From: Marinobacter maritimus
GTDB taxonomy: Bacteria > Pseudomonadota > Gammaproteobacteria > Pseudomonadales > Oleiphilaceae
Assembly: GCF_007671675.1 (NCBI RefSeq)
Contig: NZ_VCGW01000002.1
Location: 992,001-1,056,000, forward strand
Direction: 5' to 3'
Length of the DNA: 64,000 nucleotides
Positions within the stretch are counted from its first letter, which is position 1; the number at the start of each line of letters is the position of its first letter. The notes beneath the pieces are model-generated. The model was not told the DNA's origin and did not search any database. It worked only from the letters and a program-made list of their open reading frames with translations. Below are positions 58,329 through 64,000 of the stretch, piece by piece. A program made the translations under genes and the position numbers.

Positions 58329-60761
58329 CTATAGCTCGTAACTCATGGCCCCCTTCGGTTCCTGGATGAAGTACCCCTGGAAGTTGCGAATACCTTGCTC
58401 CCAGAACCAGGACAGCGCTTTGGCATCCTCTACGCCGGTTACTACAATTTTCCGGCTGGAGCTGAGGGCGGCCTTGAGTTGACCCAAGAGGTCCTTCAGC
58501 GCTGGAGTTTGTTGGGCGCTGGCGCCGAGTGTTGGCGCCAGCTTCACGAGATCTACCGAATCCAGTTCCTTTATCAGGTCTACCGAGGCTGTGTCCGTGG
58601 CAACGTGTTCGATGACTAGTCCACAGCCCATGGCTTGAACCAGTTTGGCTATCTTTTTGGCCCGCGGCACATCTTTTAATACGGTCGGGCTCGACAACGC
58701 CAGGTAGATGCGGCGATTGCCCTTAATGCGATTTTCGCGTATCGCGCTACTGAGCACCGTCAGCAGATGTTCCACATCAACCATGGGGGACGACAGTTTT
58801 ACGCATACCGAATAGCTGGCGGAGGCTTTGCCTTCCAGATGTGTGAGGCCTTCTACAGCGTGCTGAATCACCCAGCGATCCAGCGCGTAGAATGGGTCCC
58901 GATTGCCTCCAGGTAACCACGGCAGGAATTGCCCGGGCAAATACACCGCGTTGTTTTCGTCTACCAGTCGCACCAGTGCTTCAAAAAGGGTGTCGCCCGT
59001 TTCCATGTTGACGATGGGTTGGTAGTGAAGCTTGAACGCCTGCGCCGCTATCAGTTCTTTGATACGATCATCCAATCTGGACTCGGGTGGCCGTTCCGGC
59101 GCCTGTTGCCAGATCAGTTTATTGCTGCCGGACTGCAGGGCCTTGTTGCAGGCTTTTTTTACCTCGATCAGTGCCTTGTCTTCGTCCAGGGCATGATTCA
59201 GGGTCAGCGCGCCGAGACTCAGGGTAACTGCGTCAGCGGTATTCTCGATGGCCCAGGCTGGGTTATTCAAGGTGTGATGAAAACGTTCAAGGAAGACTCT
59301 GCCATCATCGGCAGCAGGCGCAGCCACCCGAAACAGGAAGCTGCCGTTCCCAAGCGCACAACCCGAATCCCCAACAGCGAGTTGATGCGCGAAATGTTTT
59401 TCCATCCGTGCGCTCAGGTTCGCCATGGCGCGGGCGCCATGCTGGGCCAGTAGATACTCCTGCCGGTCTATATTTGCCTGCACCAGGTAGTGCGCCTGAT
59501 CTTCCCGGCCGCTTTCGATTCCGGCCAGCAGGTCCACAAGTTCCGTCAGGAAGTAGTCGTGGTTGTGCAGACTGCGGGATTCCTTGCGTTGGCTGACCAG
59601 GTTGATGCGTGCCGCAATAAGTTTGGCGTTTATCAGGTGACGGTGCAGTGAGTTCAGGAACCGTTCATTATTCAGCGGCTTCCGGAAGAAATCGTTGCCC
59701 GCAATGCTATGCTGTTCGAGCAGCTCCCGTGCTTCTGTTGAGGCCGATACGAAAAGAATCGGGATAGCCATGTAGTTGGCGTCCTGCCTGAGTACTTTTG
59801 CCAGCTCTATGCCTTGGCAACCAGGCATGTCGTGATCCAGTACAATGGCATCCGGCTGGAATTGTTCGATGCGTTCCAGGACCCGCACAGGTTGGCTCAG
59901 ACCTTCTACCTCATAGCCTTCCTCGGATAGCATGGTTTCGTAGTAGCCGAGAAGGTCGGTATCGTCGTCCACCCAGAGCACCCTTGGCCGTGTTAAGGGG
60001 GTGTTCTCCAGCAATTGGTGGATGCGCTTTTTGAGTACTCCCATGTCGACAGGTTTGGTCAGGTAGATATCTGCACCGGCCCGGAGTGCCCGCATGCGGG
60101 CGACCATGTCGCTCCTGGCAGACATTATAATCACCGGGGTATTGCTGCCCGCCTGGTATTTCATGCGCTCCAGCCAGCCGATACCTTCCAGAGCGCCTTG
60201 GGGAAAGCTGATGTCCAGTAGAATCAGATGATGAAACTGACCGTCGGTTCGCCGGGTGTAGGTGTCCGGGTCCTCAAATGTTTCGGCGCAATAACCTTGT
60301 TGTTCCAGCCAGTTCTTCAGGTAAGCGGCCTGATTTTCATCGTCTTCAATAACGGCGATGTGGTAGGTTTGACGACTCCCTACATCGGCTTTCGAGGCAA
60401 ATGCGGTCATCTCCGTGTTGGGTGCGGCGCGAGAGGCCTCTTCAGTGGCTCGTTCGAGCGCTTTCAGTGAGTTTTCTATGTGCTGACGCTCCGTGGAGGT
60501 GGCATCGGATTTCGCCAGTAACGCCTGTAGCTGTTCTTCAAGTATCCGTGCTGTATTGCTGATCTCGGGAAATTGAAAGGTGGCACCACTGCCGGTCAGC
60601 TTGTGGGCGCTTTGATACATGAATTCCAGCGCCTTCGAATTCCAGCTGACGTGCAGGAGTCGGTTCCAGGAATCTCTGAGTTCTCCCACGCGATCGGGAA
60701 GGCCGGCAATGTACCTGCTTCTGAGTTCCTGGAGCTTCTGCCCAGGGTTGGCTTCAGCCAT
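58329..60761 (-). CDS. Hpt-REC-REC-GGDEF-EAL signalling protein with degenerate catalytic sites
   Basis: An 810-residue cytosolic protein. Order: Hpt (about 1-105, His53 in QSAHKLTGSG), receiver 1 (HLILLDISFPQGALEGIGWL, phospho-Asp), receiver 2 (DAIVLDHDMPGCQGIELAKV), GGDEF (about 430-560; the active site reads GNGSFLFRV, not GGDEF) and EAL (about 570-805). The EAL motif survives (FEALVRLVD), but the downstream Asn, Glu and DDFGTG residues are replaced (VKLSS, IEHVATDTA). It is therefore probably a c-di-GMP binding or scaffold protein. ATG 60761 has an AGAGGTG site. Confidence 0.85.
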   Translation of the reverse strand: MAEANPGQKLQELRSRYIAGLPDRVGELRDSWNRLLHVSWNSKALEFMYQSAHKLTGSGATFQFPEISNTARILEEQLQALLAKSDATSTERQHIENSLKALERATEEASRAAPNTEMTAFASKADVGSRQTYHIAVIEDDENQAAYLKNWLEQQGYCAETFEDPDTYTRRTDGQFHHLILLDISFPQGALEGIGWLERMKYQAGSNTPVIIMSARSDMVARMRALRAGADIYLTKPVDMGVLKKRIHQLLENTPLTRPRVLWVDDDTDLLGYYETMLSEEGYEVEGLSQPVRVLERIEQFQPDAIVLDHDMPGCQGIELAKVLRQDANYMAIPILFVSASTEARELLEQHSIAGNDFFRKPLNNERFLNSLHRHLINAKLIAARINLVSQRKESRSLHNHDYFLTELVDLLAGIESGREDQAHYLVQANIDRQEYLLAQHGARAMANLSARMEKHFAHQLAVGDSGCALGNGSFLFRVAAPAADDGRVFLERFHHTLNNPAWAIENTADAVTLSLGALTLNHALDEDKALIEVKKACNKALQSGSNKLIWQQAPERPPESRLDDRIKELIAAQAFKLHYQPIVNMETGDTLFEALVRLVDENNAVYLPGQFLPWLPGGNRDPFYALDRWVIQHAVEGLTHLEGKASASYSVCVKLSSPMVDVEHLLTVLSSAIRENRIKGNRRIYLALSSPTVLKDVPRAKKIAKLVQAMGCGLVIEHVATDTASVDLIKELDSVDLVKLAPTLGASAQQTPALKDLLGQLKAALSSSRKIVVTGVEDAKALSWFWEQGIRNFQGYFIQEPKGAMSYEL

Positions 60762-61141
60762 TACTACACCTCTTGAATATCGCGAGTTGCTCCTTGAGTT
60801 GTCTAGGCAATAATTAAATGGCCGCATTTGCCCGACAGGAGATTATAAAGCGTATCTCAAATTTCCCCTTTTAGTTACCCCGAGCCAATAATCCGGCTCG
60901 CTTCCTGAACATACTGCGTTCTATTCCGGAGAAAACTGGGCTTACCTTTTCTGACGCAGAAATATCCGTGTCCAGAAAAGCGTCGAAACGTCAGCAAGGT
61001 CGTTGGAGAAGCTCAAGTTATTCTTCACGATGCCGATATCTTTTTGCCCCAAGGGCGATTTCAGTATTTGTCCGGATCGGAACGTTGGGTTATATGTCGT
61101 GTTCTTGACGCTTACTCACTAATAACAATGGAGACTCTTCC
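60762..61141. other. Intergenic region with promoters of two divergent signalling genes
   Basis: About 380 bp without a gene. The right part carries the FliA-type promoter described at 61013-61038. The left part holds the ribosome site of the Hpt-REC-GGDEF-EAL gene. Nothing else was recognised. Confidence 0.5.
61013..61038 (+). promoter_or_regulatory. FliA (sigma-28) promoter of the chemoreceptor gene
   Basis: TCAAG (61013-61017), 14 bases, then GCCGATA (61032-61038) match the sigma-28 consensus TCAAG-N14/15-GCCGATA. The site is about 100 bp before the MCP start codon, as expected for a flagellar-regulon gene. Confidence 0.75.
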
Positions 61142-63022
61142 GTGAAGCTCAATCTTTCCTGGCGTCAGAAGTTCCTTATGCTCACTATCGGAACATTCAT
61201 TGGGCTGACAATTGTTGCCGGCGCCGTTTTCTGGGGGCTGGAAACTGTTTCATCTTCCTACCAGTCTATCTATGAGGTATCCCGTTACGAAAACAGGGCC
61301 GGGAATCTTGCCACCAAATGGAACGCTGTAGAAAACCACCTTATCAACCTCTCCGAAGATAATCAGAGCGAACTTCTGGCAAAGCTGGAGAGCCTGGCGT
61401 CAGATGCTGAAACGCTGCAACGCCAAGCCAACCTGCTGGGCGACCCCGACAGTATCCGCTTCGCCGAGTCCATTAAGGCGGATACCGAACGCTATGTGGC
61501 AATGCGTCGGGAATGGCTCCAGCAGATGAATGCACTCGGCCTGTCAGAAGCCGTGGGAGTTCGCCAGGAACTCGCTAAAGCTATGGTAGAACTCCGGGAA
61601 CTGTCATTGAGCTTGGTTGATGACGCTATCCGTGAAATCGACAGCAGCAACTATGCTTACATTAACAGTCGCGATGTTGCGCTGGCGGAACGCGCAAGCC
61701 AAGCCATTACGGTGCTGGAAGACGTTGTCATACAATTCGATTGGCAGGAAAATGTGGTTGGCGAAACTACGAGGCGGTACCGTGATGTATTCAGCCAAAC
61801 TGATGCAATTCTGAGGCAAATCGCAGCCGCTTCAGGCAGCGCAGCGCAAGCCGGCAAAAGCCTGCAGCAGAATGTCATCGCGCAAAGTGAAGCCCTGCAG
61901 TCTGGCCTCATTGCCCGTACCATCCAGAGCGCTGAAGACGCCGAATCGTCGGCCAAGGTGGTCAGTGTTGGTTCCATTTTGTTGTTTGCACCCTTGCTGG
62001 CTTTGGTTTTGTTCCTCATCTCACGGGCTCTGGTTAGCCAGCTCAACCGGGTGGGTGAGTTACTGTCGCGGGTGTCGGAAGGTGACCTTACCAAGAAGCT
62101 GGCACTCGGCGATAACCCTAACGATGAATTCAACATTCTGGGCAGTGCCACCAATCAGATGATCGATAACATAGGCATGCTTATGCGGGAGTCTATTGCC
62201 GGTACAAACGATTTGATCGAGGTTCATGGCGAGCTTGAAAAAACCATGGTTCGACTGGCGCAGAACAGCGAAATGGTTGAGTCCCAGACGATTCTGGCAG
62301 CCACAGCCAGTCAGCAAATATCCGTCACCTTGAACGATGTTGCCGAACGCACCTCGCAGGTGGGGGTGTCTACGCAATCTGCCAACGACTCGGCCCAATC
62401 CGGCGCTCGCGTGGTTGAAGACAGCGTGACTTCCATGCGCCTGTTGTCGGGCCTTATTCAGGATACCCATGGCCATGTCAAACTGCTCAATCAGGCCAGC
62501 TCCAAAGTTAGCGGGATTATCGGCGTCATTAACAGCTTGGCCGATCAAACCAACCTGCTGGCGCTGAATGCCGCTATTGAAGCCGCTCGGGCTGGTGAAG
62601 CCGGACGCGGATTTTCAGTGGTGGCCGACGAGGTACGCACCCTGGCGCAAAAAACCGTTGCCGCCACCACCAATATTGTATCTATTATCGACGAGCTCAA
62701 CTTGCAAACTGCCAGCATGGACACCTTGGTGAATAACGGGCTTGAGATTGCCAAAGAAGGTGAACACCACGCGTCGCAGATTGCGGACGCCATGGGTGGG
62801 GTGACCCAATCCATCAATACACTAAACTCAGAAATGGATCAGGTCGTGGTCGCCGTTGAGGAAATTTCCGTCACCACGGAAGACATCGCGAAAAAAATGG
62901 AAGAGATTCGCGGGCAAAGTGCCGAAACACAGGCCATTGGTGCAGAGCTTGGCATGCAGAACCAGCGCTTGTCTGAGCAGGCCAGCGTGATTACAGAAAG
63001 CACACGGCGCTTCAATGTCTGA
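61142..63022 (+). CDS. Methyl-accepting chemotaxis protein
   Basis: A 626-residue chemoreceptor. Membrane helix 1 (about 12-32) and helix 2 (about 275-297) enclose a long helical periplasmic sensor of the HBM/four-helix type. A HAMP domain follows ([18 protein letters not shown]), then the signalling hairpin with the near-invariant [20 protein letters not shown] and [18 protein letters not shown]. The start codon is GTG (GTGAAGCTC). It controls the CheA kinase and thus flagellar rotation. A perfect FliA-type promoter precedes it. No methylesterase or other che gene is adjacent. Confidence 0.93.
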   Translation: MKLNLSWRQKFLMLTIGTFIGLTIVAGAVFWGLETVSSSYQSIYEVSRYENRAGNLATKWNAVENHLINLSEDNQSELLAKLESLASDAETLQRQANLLGDPDSIRFAESIKADTERYVAMRREWLQQMNALGLSEAVGVRQELAKAMVELRELSLSLVDDAIREIDSSNYAYINSRDVALAERASQAITVLEDVVIQFDWQENVVGETTRRYRDVFSQTDAILRQIAAASGSAAQAGKSLQQNVIAQSEALQSGLIARTIQSAEDAESSAKVVSVGSILLFAPLLALVLFLISRALVSQLNRVGELLSRVSEGDLTKKLALGDNPNDEFNILGSATNQMIDNIGMLMRESIAGTNDLIEVHGELEKTMVRLAQNSEMVESQTILAATASQQISVTLNDVAERTSQVGVSTQSANDSAQSGARVVEDSVTSMRLLSGLIQDTHGHVKLLNQASSKVSGIIGVINSLADQTNLLALNAAIEAARAGEAGRGFSVVADEVRTLAQKTVAATTNIVSIIDELNLQTASMDTLVNNGLEIAKEGEHHASQIADAMGGVTQSINTLNSEMDQVVVAVEEISVTTEDIAKKMEEIRGQSAETQAIGAELGMQNQRLSEQASVITESTRRFNV

Positions 63023-63063
63023 CTGGCACTGGCGCCAATTAAATACCCAACGGTAGCCCGATT

Positions 63064-63726
63064 TCAATCACCCTGCGAGAAGGAATCCGGTAAAGCGATG
63101 TTCAATGCAATAGGGCAGATCCGATGGGATGTTGAATCCCTGCATGAAGCCGTAGTTGAGTTTGAGCTCATACAGGCCTTGACCGAATGCCTTGACTTGC
63201 ATGCGCTGGGGTCGATTGTGTTCAGGGCGCCCGAGCAGGGTTCCAATGGTAATGGCATCGGCTTCGTAGGACTGTAGCAGAAGCTCGGTACCACGGCGCC
63301 AGGTCGCAATTACGGTGAAGATAATGGCCCCCATGGCCACGGGAAACCAGCCACCACGTGGGATGGTTTCCGCATGGTGTTGAGAAGCGCCAGATCCACT
63401 GTCAGAAATATCAGCAGAAAAACACTCGCCTTGGCCAAAATAGTTCAGCAACAGGGCCGGCAACGCGAAGATGCAACCCTCGCCATGGTTATTGGCACGG
63501 AGAATAAAAAAACGTGTATTTCAGCGAGATGACGATGATAAGCGCCCAGTAGATCGAGGGCAGGATGCCAAGAATGTTAGCCTCGGTGATGGGCACGGGA
63601 CTGATCCCGCGAAAACACTCACGCAAGGCGCAGATCGGGCTGGTGCCTATATCGCGTAAACGATGCCCAGTACTGCCAGGCCGACCACAGAGCGACCAGG
63701 TTTCGATGCCGCTTCAGATTCAGACA
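63064..63726 (-). pseudogene. kup: kup potassium transporter, internally deleted remnant
   Basis: The minus strand starts MSESEAASKPGRSVVGLAVL and GIVYAI, then, after a frameshift, GTSPICALRECFRGISPVPI and ILGILPSIYWALIIVISLKY, the Kup N-terminus. Further on come PALLLNYFGQGECFSAD, RGGWFPVAMGAIIFTVIATW and LYELKLNYGFMQGFNIPSDL, the Kup middle and C-terminal landmarks. About two thirds of the roughly 1.9-kb gene are missing and several frames are needed, so K+ uptake activity is excluded. Confidence 0.8.
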
Positions 63727-63897
63727 TGTCCCGTCCTTCTTCTCGAATTCAGGTACTCTCTATAGAATAGTTTAGTCGTTGGGGCATGGCTTTCAGTTTT
63801 TTGGATCGCCCCGTTCGACTAACTCTCTTGATGTGCTTTTCGTCCATCTATGGGATGTGGGGAACAAGATGGCTATTTTGGAAGGAAAAGCCGCAAT

Positions 63898-64000
63898 ATG
63901 AAGCCTTGCAGTTCAACGGTAACAGCGCTTTCCCCGTACCAAGCCTATCAGCAGGCACTGACTTCCAGCTTTAAAGATGACCCCGCCCAACATCAGGGGG
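63898..64000 (+). CDS. zapE: ZapE/AFG1-like ATPase, N-terminal part only
   Basis: ATG 63898, preceded by GGAAGGAAAAG, opens a frame that stays open to the window edge (about 34 codons). The reading MKPCSSTVTALSPYQAYQQA, then LTSSFKDDPAQHQG matches the start of ZapE (LTPxxxYQxxLxxxxFxxDPAQ), a cell-division ATPase. Walker motifs lie outside the window, so the call rests on the opening pattern. Confidence 0.6.
   Translation, partial: MKPCSSTVTALSPYQAYQQALTSSFKDDPAQHQG

Overview
The window looks like chromosomal DNA of a free-living, probably marine, gammaproteobacterium. Gene content points to a Marinobacter-like lineage: RadD, a SlyD-type FKBP with a His-rich tail, DUF3750, DUF4112, DUF2780 and CSD-DUF1294 proteins, a TRAP transporter, a haloalkane dehalogenase-like enzyme, and a dispersed AAAACCGGGACAGAT repeat with its Y1 transposase. 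No rRNA or tRNA gene was seen, so the assignment is inference. No CRISPR array was seen.

Positions 1-16.2 kb form an accessory mosaic. One to three short genes at a time are separated by about 17 copies of a REP-like element (core AAAACCGGGACAGAT plus YTATTTT). The rest of the window has only about four, mostly degenerate, copies. The mosaic holds a retron-type reverse transcriptase fused to a trypsin-like protease with a candidate ncRNA upstream. It also holds two near-identical thioredoxin copies, a cis-CaaD-like tautomerase, a Rho-like ATPase without its RNA-binding domain, ParDE and HigBA toxin-antitoxin modules with palindromic operators, and an intact REP-associated transposase (RAYT) plus a decayed one. 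Several lipoproteins and many gene fragments are also present (metallophosphoesterase, nucleoside deoxyribosyltransferase, ADP-ribosylglycohydrolase, MNT/HEPN, NERD). Several modules, including the RAYT, one thioredoxin and a lipoprotein pair, are bounded by inverted REP copies.

Positions 16.2-22.7 kb hold a one-strand catabolic cluster: TRAP transporter dctPQM, an asparaginase-type amidohydrolase, a tartrate/D-malate dehydrogenase-type enzyme, a GntR/FCD regulator and an AllA-like ureidoglycolate lyase. A long inverted repeat upstream of dctP may be the regulator's operator. From 22.7 to 23.7 kb the DNA is decayed. From 23.7 to 30 kb come slyD, a PilJ-domain protein, a lipoprotein, radD, an adenosine/adenine deaminase and a 3'-truncated MOSC gene.

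Positions 30-35.4 kb encode a caa3-like cytochrome oxidase cluster: coxB, a subunit I-III fusion, a small membrane protein and CtaG, with a divergent DUF2231 gene and a CopD-like gene. From 35.8 to 49.5 kb come surface lipoproteins, an outer-membrane barrel, an iron-type alcohol dehydrogenase, a large membrane protein with a TerB-like tail, cytochrome b561, a Sel1 lipoprotein overlapping a Cache-GGDEF-EAL protein, and a large unassigned protein with a possible Cys-His-Asn triad.

From 49.5 kb to the end are housekeeping and metabolic genes (Nudix, YqeY, DUF4112, dehalogenase, M15 peptidase, GST, FrnE-type DsbA, class C beta-lactamase fold, zinc-type alcohol dehydrogenase). These are followed by an Hpt-REC-REC-GGDEF-EAL protein, a chemoreceptor with a FliA-type promoter, a kup pseudogene and the first codons of a zapE-like gene that leaves the window.
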